Shown here piece after piece: positions 34,370 through 47,800 of a stretch of DNA of 64,000 nucleotides. The stretch is from Platanthera guangdongensis (lineage: Eukaryota; Streptophyta; Magnoliopsida; Asparagales; Orchidaceae). The DNA lies in the NCBI GenBank assembly GCA_039583875.1, contig CM077152.1, forward strand, positions 18,835,059-18,899,058, written 5' to 3'. The notes beneath the pieces are model-generated. The model was not told the origin of the DNA, searched no databases, and worked only from the letters and a program-made list of their open reading frames with translations. Made by a program: the position numbers and the translations under genes. Numbering within the stretch: position 1 is the stretch's first letter; every line of letters starts with the position of its first letter.

Positions 34370-34900
34370 CTTGCGCGTGAGCACACCCTTGTGATGGGGA
34401 TGCATGTAGCAAAATCCCCCATCATGAGGGTGCGGATAGTCAACTCCCCATTCATGTGGATGGGCATAGCAAAATCCCCCATCATGGGGATGCACATACT
34501 ATAATCTTCCATCATAGGGTGGTGCAATGCAAAATTCTCTTTCATGAGGGTGTGTATAGTAAAGTTCTCAATCATGGGATGTGCATAGTAATATATCCAT
34601 CATGGGGTGTGCTAATAAAAGCCTTCGTCATGTGGTGCGTATAGTAAAATTCTCATCATGGGGGTGTGCATAGTAAAATTTCAAATCATGGGGTGTGCAT
34701 AATAAGATCCTCCACTATGGGTGTGTGTAGTTAAAGCTCCTTTATAAGGGTGCACATAGTAAAATACTCCACCATGAGAGCATGAATACATAGTAAAATA
34801 CTCCATCATGAGAGCATGAATAGTAGAATTTAAAATCACGAGTGGGGGCGCAGTATAAAACCTTCTATCATGGGTGTGCAGATAGCAACACCTCCTAGCG
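34370..34900. repeat. degenerate 30-40-bp minisatellite
   Basis: About fifteen diverged copies of a unit around CATCATGGGGGTGTGCATAG then TAAAATCCCC. Unit length drifts between roughly 30 and 40 bp. The order CATGGGG-TGTGCATAGTAAAAT is kept throughout. It sits directly upstream of a TATA box (34928), like the repeat-then-TATA layout of the LTRs in this window. Confidence 0.7.
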
Positions 34901-34901
34901 G

Positions 34902-35828
34902 CATTTTACCAAAATGCTCTCATAAGGTATAAAAGGGATTCAAAACCCTCATTTGAGAGGTACTTGTCTTCTGCCCCTGAGAGAGCTCCAAAGTCTTTCA
35001 TTAAAGAGCTCCAAAGTCTTACTTTAAAGATTTCCGAGAGTCCTCCTTAAGCGCTTGAAGATCCGTTCGGAATTTGAAGATCCCTTGAAGATTGCTTGAA
35101 TATCTCATTTGACCTTTGAAGATTTTTTGGAGCCTTGAATATCTCATTCGCTCCTCGAAGACGGCTCAAAAACATCATTTAGCTTCGTTTTTCAAGTCCA
35201 AAGTCTTATTGATGCATTCACCATTCCATATTGATTTCTCCTCTAACACTCCGCTCCAAGCGACTTCCGTCATACAGAAGAATTTTTGAAAATAGCAGTG
35301 ACTTGTTGTCAGTCTGTCACCCTTTCTGTTAACTGTTGATCTTTCCGTTAATATTTCTGTGCTCGTCTCACTCTCTCAAATTAAGACGATCTAATTCGAC
35401 CGATCCATAAAAACACCCATCAACTGGCAATAAGTTGAACAAGTGAGGTCTAATGTTCACAACTACAATTAGTAACCACTGCATTTATAAGGCGTACTGA
35501 ATACCGGATAGGTTCCCCGGTCTTTCAGTGAATTGTTTGGTCCACAACTCTGCACAGTGATCTGAGCGTTTTGGGACCGGTGTACAAAAATCCACCGCGC
35601 TTTATCCGCGTCTCCGCTTTGCTCCAGTTCTCCGTCGGCGAGACATCTGATTTCTCCTCTTGTTTTCCCCCGCTTCTCCCCGCGCTAAGTGCTTTGTCAT
35701 CTTCGACATCTTCCGTGGCCGAGGCTGAGCACGCATTCGACTTCTCCTCCTCCCCTTGGACACCAAAGACGAGAGCCATTGGGCAGAGCTATCTGGGAAC
35801 TGGCTCCCAACCCTCGAGTTGCAGGGAT
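34902..35828. other. possible LTR promoter remnant, then tRNA-synthetase 5' region
   Basis: TATAAAAG at 34928-34935 is followed by sequence with repeated TTGAAGAT words (34985-35165), resembling an LTR R/U5 region. No matching LTR or clear ends were found. 35525-35828 is probably promoter and 5' UTR of the tRNA synthetase gene. Confidence 0.35.
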
Positions 35829-38800
35829 ATGGCCGTCGCAGGTGTTTTCCGCGCACCCGCTTCCTATCCCCGCCACCTACCTCCTATTTCCGCCACACAC
35901 TTCATCCTCCACTGCACCGACACCAGAAACCCTAAAGCCCGCGACCGAAGCTTCACAGCTACTCCGTCATCTCCTCTCCGCCGTTTCCCGATTCCAATCT
36001 CTCGATCAATCCGTACGACCCATTTCCCGTTAACTTCGAGCTCTCGTACTTCCGTTCGGAGGTTCTTCTGCAGCCAAACTCTCTCCGCCGATACGGAATT
36101 TGGAATGGAGGTTGGGGAAGAAGTCCGAAAGTTTAAGAAGCGATTAAGGATCGTGGATCTGAAGGGTGGACCAGATGAAGGGTTGGGAAGAGTAGGGCAG
36201 ACCATCACGATCAGGGGATGGGTTCGGACTTGCCGCATCCAAAGTAGTGTGACATTTATCGAGGTTAAGTGTTATCCTGTAATTGCAAATGTGGGTGTAT
36301 TGTTAATTTTATAGTGCATAATTGAGCACTCTTTCTCATGATAATCATAATCATAAAAATGGTAGCAGCTAAATTGATACTTATTTCTTCGTTCTTCATA
36401 AAGTTTGCATTAATATGACTCAATCCAATTAAAAATTGTGCTGTATGCAATGTAGGACTCAACCTTAAGTTTTAGTTAAAAATTGTGTCTGGATCGGTGG
36501 AATAACAACTGTGTGAAGAAGCCAGTTCCACAAAACCTAAAACTCTAATTCCTTTTTTCAGGATATTTTCCAATAGAACTGTGTTTTTATATTCAGTTTA
36601 TACAAAATTAAGATTATACAAAATTGCATAATCTAATGATATTTGTATTAATCTATTTGGGTCATTAGTAAGATCTTTTTGATGCCACAACAGTTTTTCA
36701 ACCAACTAATCACAACCCTTACAACATTTGATACTACAACCTAAGAATGATTTTTTTTAAAAGATTTTCTTTACTCTGTAACAGAACACGACATTATGCT
36801 ACATAACACATTACAATCAATAGAAGAAAATAATGCCAAATATTGGTGATCAAATTAACTTGAATTTTGCATGAACATGCATTGTTGCAAGTAGTAATGT
36901 GAGTGCTAAAAGTTGTATTAATTTTTACATGAATATGTGAGAAGATTGGGATTGAAATGTCTGCACTTTTTTGTTTCTTTAGGTAAATGATGGCTCTTGC
37001 TTATCCAACATGCAATGTGTGATCAACTCAACTTCTGAGGGGTACAATGAGGTATATTTCTTCAAAAGAATAACACTATATGTTTCATTCGACATCAGTT
37101 ATAGTTAAGATGGACTTGACATGAACAGTTTAGATATTATAAACTTGTGGTTCTTCTATCCCAATGAAGGTGTATCTCAAAATTCACATGCATTTTCTTT
37201 AAAAAAGTTTTTTCACTTTCAAGCATTAGAATAGCATAGTCTTAGTTAGGATATGCAAAAACCTTACTTGATACTGAAAGCAGCCCCCAACAAGGTACTA
37301 TATGATAGTTGAATACCCTGTGTTGATGGTTTAATGATGCATGCATATAATTTTATTGAACTAATATTATGCAATATTTGTGCCAACTTTCCCCATATAT
37401 ATTAACATTTACATAATTAGTATCGTTGAAGTTGATAATTTACTTGTTGTATCTCCATTGGTGAGTTTAAGAATGTTTAAATAAGTTTTGAATAATTACC
37501 AAAGCAATGCAGAAAGTTAAGAGTACTTAAAAATGATCATGTTGCTTCACCTTTGTGTACCTATAGTTGTAATGTAATCTAAATTTCCGAAATTATATTT
37601 TAAATGTAAAAGAAATGAGATCCTTTTCAATTTTGCGGCACAAGCAAAACTTCACAAGCTAAATCATGATATATCTGACTTTGTTTTCACAACACACTTA
37701 AATTTCTAGCTTCCCAACGCTAAACTAATATGATTAAATACATTCCATAGGCGATAAAGAATGACAAACTAGAACTTTTGAATTTAACGACAAATAGTTA
37801 AGTTGAAACTAGGGCAAACTCTGATTTTTTGATCATTTAAGTATTAGCACAAAATTAAGCTATTTGAAATTGAGCAATTAGACAGGAGAGAGATATACCA
37901 GTAGGAGATTGGCAAGTTTACTTCGGACAGAGGCTAGAATGTAAACAACTGATGATGGTTTGATAGACTTGACATGGAATATCAAAGATAAGGTCTTGAA
38001 CGTGCAAGAACCGCTTGGGAGAGCTCGCTAGAGCTGAAACGGCCCGTCGAAGATGCTCTGGAAATAGGCCGAGGAGAGGGGGAAGCTGGCCGTGGCACAT
38101 GAAACACTGGAGGGCGACGAACTCGCCGGAGTAGGGACGGGGAGGGTCGTTGGGCCCGAAGTGGGCCTCCAATGGTGACGGCGGAGCAAACGGGACAGTC
38201 GACGAGCGACAGGACACTGGGCAGAGAGGCCTAGAGAGGTACCGAACGAAGATAGTGCATCTCGTTATGTTTCTCTTTTTCCAGGCTAGGCTTTCATGTG
38301 GGTGAGGGCTTGAAATAAATAGGCAGATATTACCACGGTATATTAAAATGGGAAAAAGAGGAGTCAGAAATTTATGGGCCGGCTGTTTCTCTTTATTTTA
38401 ATAGAGGAATGGGGGAAGTTACTAGAGAGAGGGGCTACAAATATTTAATACTGAAGGATAATAAATAGGTAGGGGGGGGGGGTGGGTTCAAAGTAGCCTG
38501 CTGGTCATCAATCAAATGAAAGTTTTCTTCTAGAATTTTTAAATGATGAGGGCATGAAATAAAAAATAGGGACTTTTGACATTATGGCCATATTAAATTT
38601 TTTTCTGAAATTAATATTTAAATTATCCTTGATAATTATAATTTCTAAAAAATATTCATACTTAAATAATATTATCAAAGTTTGCCCTACGTATCATTCT
38701 ACCTAAATTGACGGACCATTTTATTCATGATCTTTTTGGTCGATCACTCCAATAAGCCAAGCAACGAATACAGAAGATATGTGTGATGCAAACATTTACA

Positions 38801-41800
38801 AATAACGTGCACGAAAAATAAACTTGCGCGAAAACGTGCACGACTCAAATAAAAATGCGACAGATAAAAATAAAATAACGATGCAAACTCGGCTTGCATC
38901 AAGTTTTAAATAGAAGAATACGATACCATGCGAGAAATCAGAAGCATTAAAAAGGTGAAGTAGAGTGCACTTCATATAGCATTAAAGTTACGAACGACAC
39001 AACAAATAGGGTTGAGAATATTTTGTCGGTAGCTGGCATCCGACATTCAATAGAAGAGTTTGTCCCAAAGGTGAGGACACTTGGCGACCACCATCCTTGA
39101 AAAGTTTTGTTAAATTATGAGTTCCTTTGCAAGCACTCTTTCCATAGTGCACATCTTTTGTTCCACTTGTGTCTGGTATCGGGACTGGGAAGACGTGCAC
39201 AAATGGAGTTGGCTTTTGGGAGGGGGCTAGAGGAAGAAAATAAGGAAAATAACCGAGACGTCACACTCTGGGAGCTCGCGACATCGCGCCACGATCTGAC
39301 TGCCGGCTTTGGAATTTTGTATAGGGTTAACAACGCTTCACCAAGACAGCCATCGCCCTTATTTATAATAAAAGAGGTTAGGGCACCTGGTGTTAACGAT
39401 TATGTTTGTCCATTATGCCCGGTGTTCGATTAATATTAAATAAAGTGAAAAAAAAGAAAAATAATAATAATTTGGAACCCAACTCTCTGGACGTGCTCGT
39501 AGTCTCGGATCACCGATGATTAGTGTCTCGTACACGAGTGCACAAATGCAGACCCTGCCTAGTGGTGGCCCGAGCTCCATTGTCAATCCTGTGGCTGATC
39601 CCCATCACTAGCTGATTTGGTTTCGCACTTGCCAAAAGAGATGCCACCTTTTATGACGAGGCTTAGAATGGCACCTGCTTGTCAAATAGGTATCCCCATA
39701 AGGGAAAAATTGTTTTTGGTCCTCTTCGAAGTGCTAGACACGAGGGAGAGCAACAATTGTGTCTGTTTCGTCCTCTAGTGTCATATTGCTGTACTGTTGG
39801 GTCCTATAATTTTTTTCTATCACAAGGAAACTTCTTTCTATTTGGATCCATTTCCGATTTACCTATGGTAACTTTTTTGTTAGTGTAAAAAAGTTTTGGT
39901 ATTTGGAATCTCTCTTTTTTGAATTTACTGGACTCACATTATTTTTTTAATGATTTATATTCGATATATTGTCTTTACATTTTCTAAATTTTTATGCTGT
40001 CTTTTGATAGGTAGAATCTGGCAGTGTTGGAATTGGGGCATCAGTGCTAATTGAAGGAACTTTGGTAAGAAGCGAAGGATCTAAGCAGAAAGTGGAGCTA
40101 AAAGTGGCAAGGCTGGCAACGGTAGATATATGGAGTAATTGCTGTTATACTCTTTCTGATGCACTTCTTGTTACCATTAGCCGAGCAGAAGTTACAGTTT
40201 TGAAACTACCATCTAACCATATCAATGGATGTTTTTTTGCTGCGGATTAACTTATCCTTGAATTATTATTTAGTATAATCCTATTGTCCACTTGAATCCA
40301 ATATGTACTTTAGATGTCAAAGCTTGATTTATTAATTAGTTAAAGTTTTATTTTTTGATGAAAGGTAGATTTTAAGTCTTAACTGGGATACACAAGTATT
40401 CAAAGCTCATATACACGTGTGTGCGTGTGTATTTCTGATAGCTTTGAACCTCAACATATTCTAGAATTGTTTTTGCCTTGTTTTACATTACCATGTGCTC
40501 AAAATAATTATTTTGTGTATTACTGTTCAAACATGTTCTTCCGATCATATAATGCCAAGGATTCAGTTTTTGAGTAGCTATGTGATAAACTTTCATTTTT
40601 TTCTTAAATCAACGTCCACTTAATTATTGATAATCATAATAAGGGAATTGGTATTTGTATCCCATAAATGGATATTCACACTCATAAAGTTACAGATTTT
40701 AGCCTCTTATTTTTTAAAACAAATCTAATATTTGTACCCAAATCCTTAGTTTCTCTCAACCAGCCAGAGTGGAGAGTGGCATGGAGAGTGAAGAGTGGAG
40801 CTTGGCGTGGAGAGTGGAGCCGGGCGGTGGTGTGGAGGTGCGGATTTGGTGCTGGGTGCGTCTCCCTCAAGTAATTTCTATCTCCTAGTTTTGTGCAACG
40901 AGCCTTGCGATTCTCTGTTTTGGGGACGATTTCGTGGCTTCTGCTGGAATGGCGCGCAAGTATAGGGAAAGGAGGTTGGCAGGCGGAGGTTCACCGCAAA
41001 TTTTTGTTAAGGAGAAGCCATTGAAGGGGCAGCTGCTTCCTCAAGCTCCGGTTGCTTTGAAAATGGCACCGCCTCCCCAGGATCAAGCTCTTCTGAATCG
41101 GTGCACGAAAAACTCCATGATTCAGAAATTCAGAATGCTGTTACTTCCCTAAAGTGCACGACAGGTGTGGAAATGCCACAGTGACTATGTGCTTCCTTCT
41201 GCCCAGTTCCAGTAAGGTTCCCACAAGCCCTTTAAGCTGCACTGCAAGGCCGTTCGTTCCACACTCTATAGATGCGATAATGAGTGTGTGCGGAGTTGTT
41301 CCTGACACATCTTTACTGGCCACCGACGGCCGCAATCCAGCAAAATCTCCAGCCCAAGCGGACTGCAGGCTTGCAGGTGTTGCAGTCTATGTTCTGCTTG
41401 CAGATCTGGTTAGGTTGCGACCTATTCGTTTATGGGGAACACATTATGCACTCTTTTTGAAATGTTGTTGTGAGGTTATAATTATATGAGAACACATTAT
41501 GTACTTCATTTAAGTGAATGTTTGGGTATATGAGACCAAAAAAATTTGTTCTTAAGATATCATGTATGAGTACGATTATCATGCATGTGTACAAATATCG
41601 TATTTGGGTACAAACATTCATGGGTTACAAATATTCATTTATGGGATACCAATAACAATTCTCTTTAACAATTAGCTTTGCAATTCAACATTTGCCTTTT
41701 GTATTCTTGTTTCATCACCGTTTCATAAACGAAATACTTCCTGACATGCAAGTGCCTTTACTCAGATTGGGACTAGTGATCCGTCAGCTTATCCTATCCA

Positions 41801-44800
41801 AAAGAAGAGAGCAAGCAGAGAATTCTTGCGAACTATTGCTCATCTTCGCCCTCGAACCAACACATTTAGTGCGGTATGATCTTGTATTTTGCTCGTTATC
41901 TTTCTTTTACAGTTATTGCTACTCTATTAAATTCAATGTTGTTTGAGTATGGATTTCACAAAAATGTTGCGTGAATATGATTTGAAGACAGGGCCTCAAG
42001 GTTATGAGCCTTGTGGGCCACCAAACAGCTTTACTTCGAGCTAAACAGCAGGAAACTCATGGACAAAGTTTAATAAATTGGCCCCTCTTCCATATCTATA
42101 CAAATAGAATAGTTTATTTATATAAATGATAAAGGGGTCTCTCAGAGATTTGCCATATTTTCTCTAATCAGAAATATTTATCCTGCTTAGTATGTCTCCA
42201 TTAGCAATCACTTGTGAGGCGTACATGGTGATGAGTTGAGTCCTCCATTCAAGATATTTCGGTTTACGAATGAAATGCTGATTTGAAATTTTGTGTGCGG
42301 AAGATGATGTACCTAACTTGTTTTTCATTCTTCCAATATGAAATTTTTTCTTCTGCATTATTCAAAAATGCAAAAAACAATAGCTTGTTTTTCCCCAGTA
42401 TAATTATCTTCACTTTATGATGGGAACTACTAGAGAGAGAGAGGAAGAAAATTAGAGAGAAGAAGGAAGGAGGCTAGGGTTTAGGGGAAGAAGGAGAAAT
42501 ACCTTAGGGTTAACTGCTTGACCCCAAAAGATGACATCCCCGGGTATAAATACCCGGGCCAAGGAGGGAGCCGGCCGGCCCCTCCACATAGGGCTGAACC
42601 GGTTGGTTCAGCCCTTGGCCGGCCGGTTCTACTGAGTGGGGGCTGAACCGGATGGTTCAGCCCCTTCGTTTGTCGTCGTCTCCTTGCGCCTGCGAGCATA
42701 ATAATGGCTCGAGAAGCGGGCCGCGGTCGGGGGCGTAACATTCCCCTCTCCATCAAGACCCAGCTTGTTCTCAAGATGGAAATCTGGGTACAGCTCCTTG
42801 AAGTCCAAGAGATCAACCTAGGAGTTATGTGCTTCCGATATGTGCTTCCACTTGACCAAGAGTTCGACCCGAAACTCGGCCTCCCGCTGCGTCCACCTGA
42901 GTAATAGAACGTTCTCCGGCATCGGCCGAAGTTCGCTTGCAACGGTAGCTTCCGGCAGGAAAGGGCTCGGTTGGGCACGGTCACCAATCTTCTTCGTGAG
43001 CAAAGAGACATGAAATGTCGGATGGATCCGGGAGCCCGCGGGAAGCTCTAACGTGTAAGCGACCGACTCCACCCTTTTGAGAACACGAAAGGGGCCATAA
43101 TATCGAGGAGCCAACTTCTGGTTTGTACGGCGAGCCACTGAGAGCTATCGGTAGGGTTGGAGGCTTGGAGCTTAAGGAATACTTCATCGCTCATGACAAA
43201 CTCCCTCTCCTTGCGGTGCTTGTCCGCCTGGGCCTTCATGTGGTTCTGGGCAAGGCTAAGATTCGCCCGCAATGTCACTAAGGTGCGGTCGCGGTCGCGG
43301 AGGGCCCGATCAACCGCCGGTAACGCCGTGCTGCCCGGTTCATAACTGCTTAAAGAAGGTGGTCGACGACCGTAAACCACCTCAAATGGCGTCATCTTGC
43401 TGGCGGAGTGGTAAGCAGTGTTGTAACAATACTCGGCCCAGTGTAGTCAACTGGTCCAAGTCCGAGGCTCGTCCATGACGAAACACCGGAGGTATGTCTC
43501 CACGCTGCGATTAAGAACCTCTGTTTGGCCGTCGGTCTGGGGGTGATTTGCGGTGCTGAAACTCAAGCAAGTCTCTTGAAGCCTGAAAGGCTCTCGCCAG
43601 AACTGGCTCACAAAAGTGGGATCACGATCAGAAATGATGGCGCGTGGGAGGCTGTGCAAGCGGGCGACTTCCCTAGTAAAGAGTTCGGCGACCGACTCCG
43701 CCGTATAATGGTGACTGAGAGCGAGGAAGTGACCATACTTGGAGAGCTTGTCGACTGCCACCAGAATGACCGACTTGTCCTGAGACTTGGGCAATCTATC
43801 AATAAAATCCATCGACACAATATCCCAAATGTGCTGCGGAATCTCAAGTGGGTGGAGCAACCCGGCAGGTGTGGTGGTCTAGTACTTCTGTCGCTGACAT
43901 TTCTCACACTGTCGTACAGACTGCTGCACATCCCGGCGTATCCCCGACCAAAATACATTTGCTCTCGCCCTTTGGAGGGTACGGGGCACTCCTGCATGAC
44001 CCCCCACTGGAGAGGAATGAAACTCGTGGAGCATAACTGTCTTCCATGCTGAGCCTGGAGGTATGATTACTCTGCCGTGGTAATGTAGTCGGCCACTCTG
44101 TAGATAACCGGTCGTGACAGTCTCCCCATGCTGGAGGGCCTCCACGAGGGCGCGTAGAGAGGGATCCCGCAAGACCTCCTCATGTATGTCATCGAATGAG
44201 TCGAGGACCGGTCCCGAAATCTGGGTGAGTGCACCATCAGGTAGGCGGGGCAAGGCGTCCGCCACCACATTCTCCTTGCCCTGGCGGTAAACGATCGCAT
44301 AATCGTAGCCCAAAAGTTTGGTGACCCACTTTTGCTGAAGAGGAGAGGAGACTCGCTGGTCCAACAAATGCTTCAAACTGTGGTGATCCGTACGAATATT
44401 GAAGTGTCGCCCAAAAGATATGGCCGCCAAAGGGCCACTGCCTGAACCACTGACAACAACTCTTTTTCATACATGGACAACCCTAACGTCTTAGGCGCCA
44501 ACGCCTTACTATAAAAAAGCCAGTGGGCGGCCCTCCTGCATCAATACTGCACCCAGCCCCACCCCTGAGGCGTCCGTATCCACAACGAACTCCTTATTGA
44601 AATCCGGGAGGGCTAACACTGGGGTGGTCGTCACTGCCTGTTTGAGCGCCTGAAAAGCCGCCTCAGCATCATCCTTCCACGAGAAGGCATCCTTCTGCAG
44701 TAGATGGGTCAGTGGTCGAGCAATCTTCCCATAATCCCGCACGAATCGTCGGTAGTAGCCGGTGAGGCCCAAGAATCCCCGCAGAGCCCAAATAGTCTGG

Positions 44801-47800
44801 GGCCGCGGCCAAGAAACCATGCTCTCAATCTTTCAAGGGTCAGCTTTGACCCCTTCAGCCGAGACTAAGTGACCCAAATACTCGATCTCCTCCTGCCCAA
44901 AATAACACTTGGAGCGCTTAGCATAGAGCTAATGCTTGCGTAGAATAGAAAAGACTTGTTCAACATGCCACAAGTGATCTTCCCAATTAGCACTGTATAT
45001 CAAGATGTCATCAAAGAAAATCAACAGAAAAAGGCAAAGTAGTGGGCGAAAGATCTCATTCATATTGGCTTTGAAGGTGGAGGGCCCGCCAGTCACCCCG
45101 TTGGCCATCACCAGAAACTCGTAGTGGCCGTCGTGGGTCCTGAAAGCCGTCTTATGGACGTCCCGTGTAGCTCATCCAAGAGCTCTTCAACCAATGGAAT
45201 TGGAAACTTGTCTTTCAAAGTGATGCCGTTCAAAGCCCGGTAGTCGACACAGAATCGCTACGAGCCATCCTTTTTCTTGACGAGAATAATCGGGGCCGAA
45301 AAGGAGCTCGTGCTGGGTCGGATGATCCCGACGTCGAGCATCTCCCGAACGCTGCGCTCGATCTATACCTTCTGCATGTGTGGATATCGATAAGGCCGGA
45401 TATTGATAGGCTCCGCTCCGGCCTTGAGTACAATCTGGTGATCCCGAAACCGCGATGGTGGTAGTGTACGTGGCTCCTGAAAGACGTCAAAATACTGCTC
45501 GACTAAGGACTGCAACTGTATGGGTACCTCAGACGACCCGACCTCATCAGACTGCACCCCCAAAAGGACTTCCATCAAGCTCTCTTCCTCTCCGAGCTGC
45601 TGCATGCTCCGAAGAGAGATTTCCTTTACTGGCGAAACTGTGAGACCCTTCAAACAGAACTGTCGGCCACGCTGCAGGAACTCCATCGTCATGAGCTCCC
45701 AATCAAAAGTGACCCGCTTCAGCTGCTCCAGCCACTGAACTCCGAGTACCATGTCTGATCCCCGGATGGGTAGAAGGTATACATCCGTGCTCCCAATGTA
45801 TCCCTGAATCCGCAACTCCACTCCCTTCATGACCCCTTCGCACTGCAGCTTGCTGCCGTCAACCACCATAACCTGGAATGCAGCTCCCCTATCAATGTCA
45901 TGCCCAACCCGCTGAGCAACGACCAGATGAATGAAATTGGGGGTGCTCCCACTGTCCACTAATATCGTCACTTTCTCCTGTCTAACCCGTCCGACAACCC
46001 ACATTGTGAGGGGCGGATTGCACCCTTCCATGGCCTGGATGGAGACCCCAAACTCCGTCACATCCACATCCTCCTCCAATAGCGCCTCCTCGACTGCTAC
46101 CTCGGGCGAAGACTCGTCGACCACCTCTTCATGCAGCATGAAAACCTGTAGCTTCTGATATTTATGCTCGGGCACAAACTTCTCGTCACAGATGAAGCAG
46201 AAGCCTTTCTCCTTGCGGGCATGGAGCTCGCCCCACGACAAACGAGTCACCGTAGGCTTGGCAACCGCCTGTGGCTCTCTCCTGGCTATGACGGGTGTGG
46301 CAAGAGGCTTCCCCGTGGTTCGTGACCACTGCCGGTTGAATCGCTCCGCCTGAATGCGCGCTAGGGTGATAGCCTGATTCAAGCTCCGTGGCATATAAGC
46401 ATGAACCTCATCCCGCAAATGCTCCTTCAAGCCCGACACAAAACAACTCAGCAGTGACTTCTCTTCCCAGTGTACCCGGTTGACCAACTTCTCGAACTCT
46501 GTCTGGCACTCAGTCACTGTCCCCTTCTGTCGTAACTTTTGCAGCAGCGCCTCAAAGTCCTCATACTCCAGTGGCCCGAACCGGACCGTGAACCCCTCCA
46601 CAAAATCAGTCCAGGGTACATAATCTCTACCTCTCAGGAACCACTGAGTCCACTGAAACGCGTCGTCTTCCAGATGAAACGACGCTAGTTGCACCCATTG
46701 CCCCTCCGGGACCTCCTGATAGCTGAAGAACAACTCCACCTTATGAACCCACTCAAACGCATCCCCCCCTTTGAATTTGGGGAAGTTCATACTTGTCAAC
46801 TTCGGTGACATGTACTCACGCGGCCCAGCCTGCCCTTGCCAGCCCTGTCTTTGCCCATTCTGTCGTCCCACATGCCCATCGTGTCCACCCGGGTAGCCTT
46901 GAGGTGGCTGACCCTGATGAGGAATGTGTTGCCTTGCCCACGGAACGTGGCATCCAAACCCGCCGGGAATAATTCCGCCTCGCGGGTGAGGAAGAAGCCC
47001 CGCTGCACCTCCTGGAGCCCGCACAGCAGCCCCCTGCCCTCCATCAGCTTGTAGCCACGGCTGCCTCCCGCAATCCACTGGTCCAGCAATACCGGAGCCG
47101 CCGCCTGGATGTCTGGCCGGCCCGAACTCAGCCGGCCCAACAAAACTGGGGCCGCCTCCTGCTGCTGCTGCCGCCGGCCACGCCGCCGCTTCCCCGCCTT
47201 CGCTGGTGGTCCCACAGGGTCGGGAGAACCAGGCGCCTGTGTTCCCGCCCAGTCCGGGTGCTCCAATGCTCGCCGGCCCAGCAAAACTGGGCCCGACGCC
47301 CCCCGCTGCAGCCGCCGACCACGCCGCTGCTCCGTGGCTTTCGCCGGTGGTCCCCCAGGGTCGGGAGAGGCAGATGCCGCCGTTTCCGCCAAAGCCCGAT
47401 GCTCCCGTGCCCAAACGCCCCGAATCGGGCTTTCCAGATGCTTCGGCGGACCGATCGGGTCTTCCGCCGATCGGTTCTTCGTCGCTCGCACTTTTTCTCT
47501 TCAACAACGCTTTAAGCTCCTCCATACGCACGTCTATGCGCTCCTCCAACCGCTGTGTAGATGTGCGCATCTCTTGCTCGATTGCGGCTACCGAATCCAT
47601 CAATCCACCATAGTTCTCCTCCAAGGTCTCCAAACGGGTGACCTCCTATTGCGTGCGAGTGGTGACCATCGTCGGAGAATGACCGCCTCTGATATCAAAT
47701 GATAGGAACTAATAGAGAGAGAGAGGAAGAAAACTAGAGAGAAGATGGAAGGAGGCTAGGGTTTAGGGGAAGAAGGAGAAATACCTTAGGGTTAACTGCT

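Noticed and set aside
35571..35828. Upstream in-frame ATG as start of the tRNA synthetase
   Set aside because: It adds 86 residues of 5'-UTR-like composition; the ATG at 35829 begins a normal transit peptide.
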